Positions 34,727 to 45,941 are shown, counted from the first letter of the stretch. The stretch is DNA of 64,000 nucleotides from JAIYDJ01 sp031400505 (GCA_031400505.1 JANNPZ010000079.1:1-64000); one strand, 5' to 3'. Translations and numbers: made by a program. Notes: a model not told the origin generated them from the sequence alone.

Positions 34727-34924
34727 TCAGTAGTAGCGTTTGAACCGCACCCCTTCCATACCCAGCTTTCGCAACGCAGCCTCCTTCGGCTGGCGGTGGT
34801 TTTCCACCGCATTGGCGGCCGATCCGGCAGCAGCAAGAGTAGAAAACACCATGGCAATCACCGAAAACACCGATTTTGCAGCCCAAGTGATCGTGGAGGT
34901 GGCTTTGATAGACGTATCAGACAT
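34727..34924 (-). CDS. small membrane-associated protein of unknown function
   Basis: 65 residues, MSDTSIKATSTITWAAKSVFS, then one hydrophobic segment (FSVIAMVFSTLAAAGSAANAV, about residues 19-40), then a basic tail ending RRKLGMEGVRFKRYY-like. I do not recognise it. Similar small proteins with a DUF1127-like C-terminal layout occur in this order. It is convergent with the TraB gene (six bases between stops), and its start has no strong ribosome site. Confidence 0.55.
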   Translation of the reverse strand: MSDTSIKATSTITWAAKSVFSVIAMVFSTLAAAGSAANAVENHRQPKEAALRKLGMEGVRFKRYY

Positions 34925-35167
34925 GAAAGGCTCGCTTGTTAAAGGTGTCTCCCTGTCCTAAGAAGTGGTCGCCTTTCCTGATGCTGCAACGCGCCGCACC
35001 GGGCAGCCCCTATGCAAGAACCGCATGACTGCGGCCCCGGCTCGTGATGCCGCATCGCAGAAACCCACCGCACCGCCAGCCTGTCGCGCGTGACAAGACG
35101 CGCAGCGCCCCCTATAACCACGCCAGACCACACCCCGCGCCTTGGGCCATTTTTAACGGACAACCCC

Positions 35168-36088
35168 ATGACAACGCTCGTTTTCGGACACAAATCACCC
35201 GATACCGACACCACAGGCTCTGCCATCATCTGGGCTTGGTATCTTGCGCATGTGCGCGGGATCAGTGCCGAACCGCGCCTTCTGGGCGAGCCGAACGCCG
35301 AAGCCGCCTTCATGCTGGCCTACTGGGATGTGCCAAAACCGCCGATCATCTCTGACATCGAGCCGGGTCAGAACGTGGTGATCGTGGATACCAACAACCC
35401 CGCCGAACTGCCGCCGGGCATCCATGAGGCCAACATCACGGCGATCATCGACCATCACATGCTGGTCGGCGGGTTGAAAACCAAGGCCCCGATCAACGTG
35501 GTGATGCGCCCGCTGGCCTGCACCGCCACCGTCATGCACGACATCATGGGCGACGACGTGGCGAAACTGCCGTCGGCGATCAAGGGGCTGATGCTGACCT
35601 GCATCTTGTCGGACACGATGGAATTCCGCAGCCCCACCACCACCCCGCATGACCGCGCAGCGGCCGAAAAACTGGCCGCCGATCTGGACGTGAACATCCC
35701 CGCCTTTGCGGCCCAGATGTTTGCCGCAAAATCTGACGTGGGCCGTTTCACCGATGCCGAACTTTTGCGGATGGACAGCAAGGAATACACGATCGACGGG
35801 CACGCATTGCGCATCTCGGTGTTGGAAACAACTGCCCCGCAGGTCATCTTGAACCGCAAGGCCGCGCTGATGGCCGCCATGCCCGCTGTCGCGGCGCAGG
35901 ATGGTGCCGAACAGGTGATGCTGTTCATCATCGACATCCTTAACGAAGAGGCGACGCTGCTTGTTCCAAATGAACTGGTCAAGACGGTGGCCGAGGCATC
36001 GTTCGGCTGCACCATCACCGGCGATACCGTCGTGCTGCCCGGCATCATGAGCCGCAAGCTGCAGATCATCCCCGCGCTCAAGCTGTGA
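35168..36088 (+). CDS. ppaC: manganese-dependent inorganic pyrophosphatase
   Basis: 306 residues, family II (DHH) pyrophosphatase. Metal ligands are visible as GHKSPDTDTTGS (H8, D12, D14), VIVDTNNP (D74) and IIDHHM (D95, H96, H97). The C-terminal DHHA2 half with the substrate-binding LPGIMSRKLQIIPAL region is complete. It hydrolyses pyrophosphate in the cytoplasm. ATG 35168 follows AACGGA; longer frames are rejected because the preceding residues are not conserved. The gene follows a 243-base gap that is divergent from the small protein. Confidence 0.93.
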   Translation: MTTLVFGHKSPDTDTTGSAIIWAWYLAHVRGISAEPRLLGEPNAEAAFMLAYWDVPKPPIISDIEPGQNVVIVDTNNPAELPPGIHEANITAIIDHHMLVGGLKTKAPINVVMRPLACTATVMHDIMGDDVAKLPSAIKGLMLTCILSDTMEFRSPTTTPHDRAAAEKLAADLDVNIPAFAAQMFAAKSDVGRFTDAELLRMDSKEYTIDGHALRISVLETTAPQVILNRKAALMAAMPAVAAQDGAEQVMLFIIDILNEEATLLVPNELVKTVAEASFGCTITGDTVVLPGIMSRKLQIIPALKL

Positions 36089-36166
36089 ATACCCGGGGCT
36101 CGGGCCTTTTCGTGATCCGTTTGCGCGGCGGACCGCCATCTACCCTAGTGCAACAAAAGGTTTGCC

Positions 36167-37057
36167 ATGACCCAGATCATTCGTTCGCTGGCCGAGATTT
36201 CCGGCCGCTATGAGGCCGTGTTCTGCGATCTGTGGGGCTGCCTGCATGACGGGGTAAGGCCGTTTCCGGCCGCTGTGGCGGCCTTGCAAGCCTATCGTGC
36301 AAAAGGGGGAATCGTGATTCTCGTGACCAATGCGCCGCGCCCCAAATCCAGCGTGATAGCCCAGCTTGACGCAATGGGTTGCCCGCGCGACGTCTGGGAC
36401 GACGTGGCCTCTTCCGGTGATGCAGCACAATACGCCCTGATCACCGGGGCAGTCGGGCAGCGTGTGCACCACATTGGCGCCGAAAAGGACTTGCCCTTTT
36501 TCACCGACTTCGCCGAGGATCTTCAAATCGCGCTCAAGGCCGCGCAACCCATTGAAAGGGTGCCCCTTTCGCAGTCACAAGGCATCGTGTGCACCGGGTT
36601 GTTCGATGACCTTACCGAAACGCCCGACGACTACCGCGCCCAATTGCTGCTTGCCAAGACCCTTGACCTGCCCATGCTTTGCGCCAACCCGGATATCATC
36701 GTGGATATGGGCCACCGGCGGCTTTTTTGTGCCGGCGCCCTTGCGCAGGCCTATGCGGAGATGGGCGGCACCGTGCTTTACTTCGGCAAGCCGCATCCGC
36801 CGATCTACGACCTGGCCCGACGCCGCCTGTCGCTGCTTGCCAAAGGCGCTGACCCGCAGATCTTGTGCATCGGCGACGGAATTGCCACTGACGTGCAGGG
36901 CGGACTTTCCGAAAACCTCGATACCCTTTTTGTCACCGGCGGCATTGCTGCGACCGAGTTTGGCGCGGACCCGGAAAATCCGGACAAGGCACTGCTGGAT
37001 GACTATCTTGCGGCCCGGCAAATGGACGCAACATATGCGATTGGCTTTCTTGGGTAA
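36167..37057 (+). CDS. TIGR01459 family HAD-type hydrolase
   Basis: 296 residues. HAD motif I is atypical-looking but family-correct, CDLWGCLHDGVRPFP, with motif II as VTNAPRP and motif III/IV as CIGDGIATDVQGGL. The family is a Rhodobacterales-rich class of phosphatase-like proteins related to NagD, with unknown substrate. It starts 78 bases after ppaC, and may share its transcript. The end is close to the next gene (MaoC) with no clear terminator. Confidence 0.88.
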   Translation: MTQIIRSLAEISGRYEAVFCDLWGCLHDGVRPFPAAVAALQAYRAKGGIVILVTNAPRPKSSVIAQLDAMGCPRDVWDDVASSGDAAQYALITGAVGQRVHHIGAEKDLPFFTDFAEDLQIALKAAQPIERVPLSQSQGIVCTGLFDDLTETPDDYRAQLLLAKTLDLPMLCANPDIIVDMGHRRLFCAGALAQAYAEMGGTVLYFGKPHPPIYDLARRRLSLLAKGADPQILCIGDGIATDVQGGLSENLDTLFVTGGIAATEFGADPENPDKALLDDYLAARQMDATYAIGFLG

Positions 37058-37160
37058 TTTTCTTACCTTTTTTTGCGGCTGATCGGCCATTTATTGCGCA
37101 ATGGATTGCGCTGCGTTGCAGCACCGGCTAGTCTCCGGCCCATGGTGGGGGACTCAGGCA

Positions 37161-37604
37161 ATGTTGGACAATATGCCGCGCGGCACGATCTGCATCGAAG
37201 ACATCGAGATCGGAATGACCAGATCTTTGCGCAAGACAATAACTGATCGCGACATTCAGTTGTTTGCAGAGGTTTCCACCGATCACAATCCGGTTCATCT
37301 TGATGACGCCTATGCCCGCGATACCCGGTTCGAAGGCCGCATCGCCCATGGAATGCTGACGGCAAGCCTGATTTCAGCGGTAATCGGCGAACAACTGCCG
37401 GGCCATGGCTCGGTCTATCTTGGGCAGTCACTCCGCTTTTTGGCGCCGGTCCGGCCTGGCGATGTGGTGGACACCCATGTAACGGTCACGGCCATCGACC
37501 ATGCAAAACGCCGCGTGACCCTTGAAACCCATTGCGCAGTCGGTAAAACGGTGGTCCTGAAGGGCGAGGCGCTGGTCATGGCACCCAGCCGCAAGTTCGA
37601 CTAG
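37161..37604 (+). CDS. MaoC-like hotdog dehydratase
   Basis: 147 residues from ATG 37161. The hotdog signature is seen as FAEVSTDHNPVHLDDAYA and the hydratase-2 motif FEGRIAHGMLTASLISAVIG, with catalytic Asp/His in DHNPVH. Such enzymes hydrate enoyl-CoA thioesters. This sequence ends in APSRKFD, as in many Rhodobacterales copies with no defined pathway. A longer frame to 37101 lacks conservation. Confidence 0.9.
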   Translation: MLDNMPRGTICIEDIEIGMTRSLRKTITDRDIQLFAEVSTDHNPVHLDDAYARDTRFEGRIAHGMLTASLISAVIGEQLPGHGSVYLGQSLRFLAPVRPGDVVDTHVTVTAIDHAKRRVTLETHCAVGKTVVLKGEALVMAPSRKFD

Positions 37605-37631
37605 CGGGCCTGTGCCCGCACAAAGGGCAAG

Positions 37632-38555
37632 ATGCAGGTTCATCAACATTGGCAAAGGCTTGCCGCCTCGGCCCGCGGGGCCTCGATTGCCATGGGCAAT
37701 TTCGATGGTGTGCATCTGGGCCACACTGCGGTGATCGATCTGGCCCGAACGGCCGCCCCCCTTGGTATCCTGACATTCGAGCCGCATCCCCGCAGTTACT
37801 TTGCACCCCACAGCCCACCGTTTCGGCTGATGAACGCCGAGGCGCGAGCAAACCGTCTTGCCAAGCTGGGCGTGCAGCATCTTTACCAGTTGCCGTTCGA
37901 TGCCGTGATGGCCAGCCTGACCCCCGAAGCCTTCGCGCGCGATATCCTGTGCGACGGCCTTGGTATCGCGCATGTCGTGGTGGGGGCTGATTTCTGTTTC
38001 GGCAAGGGTCGCCTTGGCCATGCTGCCGATCTGCAGGCGTTTGGCGCGCGCCATGGCTTTGCCGTGACCATCGCCGACCTGATCCAGGCCGACGGTGCGG
38101 ATATCTCGTCCACCGCGATCCGAACCGCGCTGACCGAAGGCCGCCCCCGCGACGCCGCCCGCATGCTGGGCCACTGGCACCGCATCGAAGGCGAGGTGAT
38201 TCACGGCGAAAAGCGCGGGCGCGAATTGGGCTATCCCACGGCCAACATGTCACTTTCTGGCCTGCACCTGCCACGTATGGGGGTCTATGCTGCCATCGTC
38301 GATGTGCTGACCGGGCCGCAGGCGGGCCGCTATTTCGGGGCCTCCAGCCTTGGCGTGCGCCCGATGTTCGGGGAAAACCAGCCCAACCTTGAAACATTCC
38401 TGATGGATTTCACGGGCGATCTCTACGGCCAGCATCTGTCTGTTGCCCTGATCGACTATCTGCGCCCCGAGTTGAAGTTCGACGGCCTGCCTGCCTTGAT
38501 CACCCAGATGGCTGCCGACACCGCGCGCGCCCGCGACATTCTATCCGCGCTCTGA
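37632..38555 (+). CDS. ribF: bifunctional riboflavin kinase / FAD synthetase
   Basis: 307 residues. The N-terminal FAD-synthetase (nucleotidyltransferase) domain has GNFDGVHLGHTAVI, and STAIRTALTEG closes it; the C-terminal riboflavin kinase domain (about 180-305) shows GRELGYPTANMSL and PMFGENQPNLETFLMDF. It makes FMN and FAD from riboflavin and ATP. It lies 27 bases after the MaoC gene and precedes a YcgN-type gene. Confidence 0.95.
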   Translation: MQVHQHWQRLAASARGASIAMGNFDGVHLGHTAVIDLARTAAPLGILTFEPHPRSYFAPHSPPFRLMNAEARANRLAKLGVQHLYQLPFDAVMASLTPEAFARDILCDGLGIAHVVVGADFCFGKGRLGHAADLQAFGARHGFAVTIADLIQADGADISSTAIRTALTEGRPRDAARMLGHWHRIEGEVIHGEKRGRELGYPTANMSLSGLHLPRMGVYAAIVDVLTGPQAGRYFGASSLGVRPMFGENQPNLETFLMDFTGDLYGQHLSVALIDYLRPELKFDGLPALITQMAADTARARDILSAL

Positions 38556-38594
38556 CCCCTTCCCTTTCTGCGTTCCTAAGGCCACCCTGCCCCG

Positions 38595-39044
38595 ATGACC
38601 CTTCGTGACCGTTTCTGGGAAACCATCCCCCTGACCAAACTGACGAAACCCGAATGGGAGGCGCTGTGTGATGGCTGCGGCAAATGCTGTCTGAACAAGC
38701 TCGAATATGAGGATACCGGCGAGGTCGAGTTTACCCGCGTCGCCTGCAAACTGCTCGACGGCGACACCTGCCGTTGCATGAGCTACGCCAACCGCCACGA
38801 CTTCGTGCCCGAGTGCATTCGCCTGTCGCCGAAAACGCTGCCGAAGGTCGCTTACTGGTTGCCGCAGACCTGTGCCTACCGGCTGCTCTATCAGAAAAAG
38901 CCGCTGCGCGACTGGCATCCCTTGGTGACCGGCGATCCCGACAGCACCCACACATCGGGCAATTCGGTGCGCGGTTGGACGGTGTCGGAACTGACGGTGC
39001 CCGAAGACGAATGGGACGACTACACGATCGAGGAAAAACCCTGA
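38595..39044 (+). CDS. YcgN/UPF0260 family Cys-cluster protein
   Basis: 149 residues with Cys residues arranged as LCDGCGKCCLNK, then VACKLLDGDTCRCM, CIRLSP and QTCAYRL. This is the YcgN pattern and suggests metal or iron-sulfur binding. Function is not known. The stop overlaps the threonine aldolase start by one base (TGATG). Confidence 0.92.
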   Translation: MTLRDRFWETIPLTKLTKPEWEALCDGCGKCCLNKLEYEDTGEVEFTRVACKLLDGDTCRCMSYANRHDFVPECIRLSPKTLPKVAYWLPQTCAYRLLYQKKPLRDWHPLVTGDPDSTHTSGNSVRGWTVSELTVPEDEWDDYTIEEKP

Positions 39045-40075
39045 TGCATTTTGCCTCTGACAACACGTCTGGCTGCCCGCCGCAGATCATGGCGGCGCTG
39101 ATGCGCGCCAATGACGGCTATGCGATGGGCTATGGCAACGATGCCTTCATGGGCCGCGTCCGCGACCAGATGCGCGCGGTGTTCGAGGCCCCCGAGGCTG
39201 CGGTCTATCTGGTGGCGACCGGCACGGCGGCCAATGCGCTGGCTTGTGCCGTTGCCTGCCCGCCTTGGGGTGCCGTATTCTGCCACGCCTACGCCCATAT
39301 CGCCGAGGATGAATGCGGCGCGCCCGAGTTTTTCACCAATGGGGCGAAACTGGTTCTGGTGGCAGGCCAGCATGGCCGCATGACGCCAGAGGCACTAGAA
39401 GCCGCAATCACAAGGCTGACCCCCGGCAATGTGCACGGGGTTCAACGTGGTATGGTGTCCGTCACCAATGTGACCGAGGCGGGAACCGTCTATACCCCGG
39501 CAGAGGTTGCAGCTTTGGCCGCCGTCGCCCGCACCCACGGCTTGCCTGTGCATCTTGACGGCGCGCGGTTCGCCAATGCCCTGATCGCCACGGGCGCCAC
39601 GCCCGCCGAAATGACGTGGAAAGCCGGGGTCGATCTGGTGTCGTTCGGCGGCACCAAGAACGGTCTGATGGGGGTCGAAGCGGTAGTGATCTTCGACCCG
39701 GCAAAGGCGTGGGAGTTCGAGTTGCGCCGCAAACGCGCGGGCCACCTACCTTCAAAACACCGCTATCTGTCGGCGCAGATGGAGGCCTATCTGGAAGACG
39801 ACCTATGGCTGCAACTGGCGCGGCAGGCCAACGGCAAGGCGGCCCTGCTGGCGCAGAGTCTTGCCCAGATACCCGATGCCGAGTTGTCCCACCCGGTTCA
39901 CGCCAACATCCTGTTTCCGCACTTTCCACCCGGCACCCATGCCCGCGCCGAAGCTGCCGGGGCGGTCTATTACCGGATGCCCGCCCCGCCTGGCCGCGAC
40001 GGCGCGCGCTTTGTCACCAGCTGGTCCACTACCGACACCGACGTGCAGGCGCTGCTGTCCGCACTCGCCCCGTGA
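39044..40075 (+). CDS. ltaE: low-specificity threonine aldolase
   Basis: 343 residues, PLP-dependent fold-type I. The PLP Lys is in FGGTKNG (K205), and the N-terminal DNTSGCPPQIMAAL and HLDGARFANAL motifs are typical. It cleaves L-threonine or L-allo-threonine to glycine and acetaldehyde. ATG 39044 overlaps the preceding stop. The longer reading frame from 38774 is an artefact of the YcgN gene. Confidence 0.9.
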   Translation: MHFASDNTSGCPPQIMAALMRANDGYAMGYGNDAFMGRVRDQMRAVFEAPEAAVYLVATGTAANALACAVACPPWGAVFCHAYAHIAEDECGAPEFFTNGAKLVLVAGQHGRMTPEALEAAITRLTPGNVHGVQRGMVSVTNVTEAGTVYTPAEVAALAAVARTHGLPVHLDGARFANALIATGATPAEMTWKAGVDLVSFGGTKNGLMGVEAVVIFDPAKAWEFELRRKRAGHLPSKHRYLSAQMEAYLEDDLWLQLARQANGKAALLAQSLAQIPDAELSHPVHANILFPHFPPGTHARAEAAGAVYYRMPAPPGRDGARFVTSWSTTDTDVQALLSALAP

Positions 40076-40188
40076 TTTTCTGCACCTGCACACGGACTTT
40101 GGTTTGCAACGCCCCCCCCGGATGATAAGCGGGGGCACCGTCACGAATCCGTCATCCTGATGCCGTGACCCATGCGCGAGGATACCAG

Positions 40189-41208
40189 ATGGCCGCCAAC
40201 TCCGAACCCAAGCTGATCGCCGGCAACGCCAACCTCACGCTGGCCAAGGCGATTGCCCGGCGCATGTCACTGCACCGGGGAATGAGCGTCAATCTGGTGA
40301 AAGCGCGGGTCGAACGGTTCAACGACCAGGAGATTTTCGTCGAAGTGTTCGAAAACGTGCGGGGCGAGGATATGTTCATCATCCAGCCCACCTCGAACCC
40401 CGCCAACAACAACCTGATGGAGCTGATGATCATCACGGACGCGCTGCGCCGGTCGTCGGCCGCGCGGATCACCGCCGTAATCCCCTATTTCGGCTATGCC
40501 CGCCAGGATCGCCGCACCAAGTCGCGCACCCCGATTTCGGCGAAACTGGTGGCGAACCTGCTGACCGAGGCGGGCGTGGACCGTGTTCTGACAATGGACC
40601 TGCATGCGGCACAAATTCAGGGCTTCTTCGATATTCCGGTGGACAACCTTTACGCGTCGCCGATCTTTGCTTTGGACATCGAACATCATTTCAAGGGTAA
40701 GCTGGACCGCGTAACCATCGTGTCGCCGGATGTCGGCGGTGTGGCGCGTGCCCGCGATCTCGCACAGCGGCTGGGTACGGGCCTCGCAATCGTTGACAAA
40801 CGCCGCGTGAAGGCGGGCGAAGTGGCCGACATGACGGTCATCGGCGACGTGACCGGACAGACCTGCATCATGGTCGACGACATCTGCGACACCGGCGGAA
40901 CCCTGACCAAGGCCAGCGATGTGCTGCTGTCGGCCGGGGCGGTTGAAGTCCACGCCTACACCACCCATGGGGTGCTTTCCGGCGCGGCGGTGGATCGAAT
41001 TGCATCGTCTTCGATGAAAAGTCTGGTAATCACCGATTCGATCGAGCCGACCGCCGCGGTACTTGCCGCCAGCAACATTCGCATCGTGCCGACCGCGCCG
41101 ATCTTTGCGCAAGCCATCCTGAACATCTGGAACGGCACATCGGTGTTGTCGTTGTTTGACAACGCAACACTCGTGCCGATCTACGAAGGCATGTACCAAC
41201 GCGGATAA
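40189..41208 (+). CDS. prs: ribose-phosphate pyrophosphokinase
   Basis: 339 residues. It makes PRPP from ribose 5-phosphate and ATP. NANLTLAKAIA, VERFNDQEIFVEVFENVRGED, and the PRPP-binding loop VDDICDTGGTLTKASD are present, as is SRTPISAKLVANLL. Start ATG 40189 gives MAANSEPKLIAGNANL; the longer start at 40165 adds eight residues. The gene ends 12 bases from the convergent lectin gene. Confidence 0.95.
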   Translation: MAANSEPKLIAGNANLTLAKAIARRMSLHRGMSVNLVKARVERFNDQEIFVEVFENVRGEDMFIIQPTSNPANNNLMELMIITDALRRSSAARITAVIPYFGYARQDRRTKSRTPISAKLVANLLTEAGVDRVLTMDLHAAQIQGFFDIPVDNLYASPIFALDIEHHFKGKLDRVTIVSPDVGGVARARDLAQRLGTGLAIVDKRRVKAGEVADMTVIGDVTGQTCIMVDDICDTGGTLTKASDVLLSAGAVEVHAYTTHGVLSGAAVDRIASSSMKSLVITDSIEPTAAVLAASNIRIVPTAPIFAQAILNIWNGTSVLSLFDNATLVPIYEGMYQRG

Positions 41209-41220
41209 CCCGGCCGCGCC

Positions 41221-41571
41221 TCAATCCACCTTCCAGTCGTCCTCGTCTTTTACCGCACCTATTGCAATCCAATCCGCCCGGATACGCGCAAGCCGCGTGT
41301 CACCCCAGGTGCGAAAAACCAGATGAAATTCCTTTTCAGTGACCTGCTCCGCAGAAATATCTGCTCTGGCATTGTGCTTGTGGTCAGTGTCCCACATTGA
41401 AACCGACACATGCACGGCGGGTATTTCGGAATAGGGTTCCTTGAAACGGACGAGAAGTCGGCTTTCCCGCGGCCCGTTTCCGATCCACATGACCCCGCCA
41501 TCCGCAAAATCCGAAAACATGACATGCGACCCCTGCTGGATCCCAAGAGCACCGCTGGAAATACGTTTCAT
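41221..41571 (-). CDS. H-type lectin domain protein
   Basis: 116 residues. GIQQGSHVMFSDF, then VRFKEPYSEIPAVHVSVSMWDTD, then EKEFHLVFRTWGDTRLARIRADWIAIG fit the H-type lectin (discoidin-related) beta-sandwich pattern, which binds sugars in animals. The bacterial role is not known. No signal peptide is seen. ATG 41571 is chosen over 41646, since the upstream part is basic and unlike the domain. It follows the atp operon terminator on the same strand. Confidence 0.75.
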   Translation of the reverse strand: MKRISSGALGIQQGSHVMFSDFADGGVMWIGNGPRESRLLVRFKEPYSEIPAVHVSVSMWDTDHKHNARADISAEQVTEKEFHLVFRTWGDTRLARIRADWIAIGAVKDEDDWKVD

Positions 41572-41627
41572 TCGTCTCCGCCTCTGACGCGTGATACTAG
41601 CGCAGAAGTCAGGCAAGAAAATGATGC

Positions 41628-41656
41628 AAAAAAGCCCCGGCGTCAAACCGGGGCCT
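41628..41656 (-). terminator. rho-independent terminator of the atp operon
   Basis: GCCCCGG (41634-41640) pairs with CCGGGGC (41648-41654) around a seven-base loop. On the minus strand the stem is followed by a T run. It lies about 20 bases after the atpC stop. Confidence 0.85.
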
Positions 41657-41675
41657 TACTCTGTGCCATAGACGT

Positions 41676-42068
41676 TCAGACGCCAAGGGCCGCCTTCAAT
41701 GCGGTCATGTCGTCAACCAGTTTGTCCGCGGCGTCCTTGTCAACGGCGCCGGCGAGCATCGATTTTGCCTCGCCGATCAGACCATCCACAATCGCAACGG
41801 TCGCCTCTTCTGCAGGGATCGCGCGCTCTGCAAGAACCGATACGCCGGCTGCCGTGATTTCAGCAAAGCCGCCAGTTACCACATAGGCCTTGGTCCCTGC
41901 GGCCGACACTGCCCGCAAGACACCGGGGCGCAGCGTGGTGATGGTGGGGGCATGCCCCTCCATCGCCGTCAGGTCGCCATCCGCACCTGGGATCTGCACT
42001 TCGGTCGCAGCCACCGACGCCAACCGACGCTCGGGCGAGACCAGATCGAATTGTATCGTGCCCGCCAT
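41676..42068 (-). CDS. atpC: ATP synthase F1 subunit epsilon
   Basis: 130 residues, MAGTIQFDLVSPERRL at the start with the N-terminal beta sandwich (VQIPGADGDLTAMEGHAPTITTL). The C-terminal helical part (AEEATVAIVDGLIGEAKSML) is present. It regulates rotation and ATP hydrolysis in the F1 motor. It is the last gene of atpHAGDC; the terminator follows at once. Confidence 0.94.
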   Translation of the reverse strand: MAGTIQFDLVSPERRLASVAATEVQIPGADGDLTAMEGHAPTITTLRPGVLRAVSAAGTKAYVVTGGFAEITAAGVSVLAERAIPAEEATVAIVDGLIGEAKSMLAGAVDKDAADKLVDDMTALKAALGV

Positions 42069-42077
42069 TTCGCCCCC

Positions 42078-43496
<1,419 letters not shown>

Positions 43497-43514
43497 TGTC
43501 GTTCCTCCGGTTCC

Positions 43515-44381
43515 TCAGAGCGCCTCGGCGCCCGAAATGATTTCGATAAGCTCTTTGGTGATCGCTGCCTGGCGCGACCGGTTGTACTGGATCGTCAGCC
43601 GGTTGATCATGTCGCCCGCATTGCGTGTGGCGTTGTCCATTGCCGACATCCGGGCACCCTGTTCGGACGCGCCGTTTTCCAGCAGGGCCGTGAACACCTG
43701 CGTTGCCACACCGCGCGGCAAAAGGTCGGTAAGGATCGCCTCTTCGCTGGGTTCATAGTCGTAAAGCGACGACACTGCCGCGCCTTCGAACCTGGCCGGG
43801 ATGATCTGCTGCGCTGTCGGCACCTGGGAAATCACCGACTGAAAACGGTTGTAGAACAAGGTGGCGATGTCGAACTCCGCAGCCTCGAACCGCGTCAGAA
43901 CGTCCCGCGCGATGGTCTGTGCGTTGACATAGCCCACCCGCTTGACCTCGGCCATATCGACATGCCCGACGAAATACTGGCCGAAGTCGCGGCGCAACTG
44001 TTCGCGCCCCTTCTTGCCGACGGTCAGGATCTTCACCGTCTTGCCGCCCGCCAGCAGCTCGTTCGCCCGCGCCCGGGCCAGCCGCACGATGGTCGAGTTG
44101 AAGCCGCCGCAGAGCCCGCGTTCGGACGTCATCACGACCAACAGGTGCACGCGGTCGGCGCCCGTCCCGGCAAGAAGGCGCGGAGCGCCGTCCGAGCCAC
44201 CCACCGCCGCTGCAAGCCCGCCTACAACAGCAGTCATCCGCTCGGCATAGGGGCGCGCCATCTCGGCGGCTTCCTGGGCACGGCGCAGCTTGGCTGCGGC
44301 CACCATCTGCATGGCCTTGGTGATCTTGCGGGTGTTCTTGACACTCGCAATCCGGTTTTTCAGGTCCTTGAGGCTGGGCAT
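43515..44381 (-). CDS. atpG: ATP synthase F1 subunit gamma
   Basis: 288 residues, central shaft. The N-terminal MPSLKDLKNRIASVKNTRKITKAMQMVAA and the C-terminal helix ALENGASEQGARMSAMDNATRNAGDMI (in pieces) are the two strands of the long coiled coil. The length is usual. It lies between atpA (21 bases upstream) and atpD. Confidence 0.97.
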   Translation of the reverse strand: MPSLKDLKNRIASVKNTRKITKAMQMVAAAKLRRAQEAAEMARPYAERMTAVVGGLAAAVGGSDGAPRLLAGTGADRVHLLVVMTSERGLCGGFNSTIVRLARARANELLAGGKTVKILTVGKKGREQLRRDFGQYFVGHVDMAEVKRVGYVNAQTIARDVLTRFEAAEFDIATLFYNRFQSVISQVPTAQQIIPARFEGAAVSSLYDYEPSEEAILTDLLPRGVATQVFTALLENGASEQGARMSAMDNATRNAGDMINRLTIQYNRSRQAAITKELIEIISGAEAL

Positions 44382-44402
44382 CGGTTATCTCCCCGCGCCC
44401 AC

Positions 44403-45941
44403 TCAGGCGAAGTCTTTGGCGAACGCAGTGATTTCAGCGCGGATCGCCTTTTCCAGATCGCCCGCCACTTTACGGTCACTCATGGTGATGTCGTCCAGCA
44501 ACGCCTTGCCCGGCCCGCGCAAATGCTTCAACAGCCCCGCTTCGAACCGGCCGACCGACTTGACTGGGACCTTGTCCAGATAGCCCGCGGTACCCGCAAA
44601 GATCACGCATACGATTTCCGCGTTGGTCATCGGCGAATACTGGTTCTGCTTCATCAACTCGGTCAGACGCGCGCCGCGGTTCAGGAGCTGTTGCGTCGCC
44701 GCGTCAAGGTCCGACCCGAACTGCGCGAAGGCCGCCATCTCGCGGTACTGCGCCAGTTCCAGCTTGACCTTGCCGGCCACCGATTTCATCGCATTGGTCT
44801 GGGCCGACGATCCCACACGGCTGACCGACAAACCGGTGTTCACCGCAGGACGCACGCCCTGATAGAACAGTTCGGTTTCCAGGAAGATCTGGCCATCGGT
44901 GATCGAGATCACGTTCGTCGGAATGAACGCCGACACGTCGCCACCTTGGGTTTCGATGATCGGGAGTGCGGTCAGCGAGCCTGCCCCGAAATCTTCGTTC
45001 AGTTTTGCCGAACGCTCCAGCAGACGGGAGTGCAGATAGAACACGTCGCCAGGATAGGCTTCACGACCCGGCGGACGGCGCAGCAAGAGCGACATCTGGC
45101 GGTAGGCGACGGCCTGTTTCGACAGGTCATCATAGATGATCAGCGCGTGACGCCCGTTGTCGCGGAAGAACTCGGCCATCGCGGTTGCGGCATAGGGGGC
45201 GAGGAACTGCAGCGGGGCCGGGTCCGACGCGGTTGCAGCGACTACGATCGTATACTTGATGGCGCCGGTCTCTTCCAGCTTCTTCACCAACTGCGCGACG
45301 GTCGAACGCTTTTGCCCGATGGCCACGTAGATGCAGTAAAGCTTCTTGTATTCGTCGTCGCCAGCGGCTTCGTTATAGGCTTTCTGGTTCAGGATCGTGT
45401 CGAGCGCCACGGCGGTTTTGCCGGTCTGGCGGTCACCGATGATCAGCTCGCGCTGGCCACGACCAACCGGGATCATCGCGTCGATGGCCTTTAGGCCCGT
45501 CGCCATCGGTTCATGCACCGATTTGCGCGGGATGATGCCCGGGGCCTTGACGTCGGCGACGCTGCGCTGCGTGGTTTCGATCGGACCCTTGCCGTCAATC
45601 GGGTTGCCCAGACCGTCCACGACCCGGCCCAGAAGGGCGTTGCCCACGGGAACGTCCACGATCGAGTTGGTGCGCTTGACGGTGTCGCCTTCCTTGATGT
45701 CCTGATCAGAGCCAAAGATCACGATGCCGACGTTGTCAACTTCAAGGTTCAGCGCCATGCCCCGGATACCGCCCGGAAACTCGACCATCTCGCCGGCCTG
45801 GACGTTGTCCAGCCCGTGCACGCGGGCAATCCCGTCGCCGACGGACAGCACGCGGCCAACTTCGGCCACTTCTGCGTCCATCCCGAAATTCTTGATCTGA
45901 TCCTTCAGGATCGCAGAGATTTCAGCAGCTTGGATACCCAT
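44403..45941 (-). CDS. atpA: ATP synthase F1 subunit alpha
   Basis: 512 residues. Walker A GDRQTGKT at 169-176, with the non-catalytic nucleotide site residues around it, and the alpha/beta signature PAVNTGLSVSRVGSSAQ. It starts with MGIQAAEISAILKDQIKNF, as expected, and directly abuts the atpH stop. Confidence 0.98.
   Translation of the reverse strand: MGIQAAEISAILKDQIKNFGMDAEVAEVGRVLSVGDGIARVHGLDNVQAGEMVEFPGGIRGMALNLEVDNVGIVIFGSDQDIKEGDTVKRTNSIVDVPVGNALLGRVVDGLGNPIDGKGPIETTQRSVADVKAPGIIPRKSVHEPMATGLKAIDAMIPVGRGQRELIIGDRQTGKTAVALDTILNQKAYNEAAGDDEYKKLYCIYVAIGQKRSTVAQLVKKLEETGAIKYTIVVAATASDPAPLQFLAPYAATAMAEFFRDNGRHALIIYDDLSKQAVAYRQMSLLLRRPPGREAYPGDVFYLHSRLLERSAKLNEDFGAGSLTALPIIETQGGDVSAFIPTNVISITDGQIFLETELFYQGVRPAVNTGLSVSRVGSSAQTNAMKSVAGKVKLELAQYREMAAFAQFGSDLDAATQQLLNRGARLTELMKQNQYSPMTNAEIVCVIFAGTAGYLDKVPVKSVGRFEAGLLKHLRGPGKALLDDITMSDRKVAGDLEKAIRAEITAFAKDFA

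Noticed and set aside
40112..40138. GC-rich hairpin ahead of prs as a riboswitch or terminator
   Set aside because: The stem is a run of C against a run of G with no conserved loop or T run. It is likely chance.
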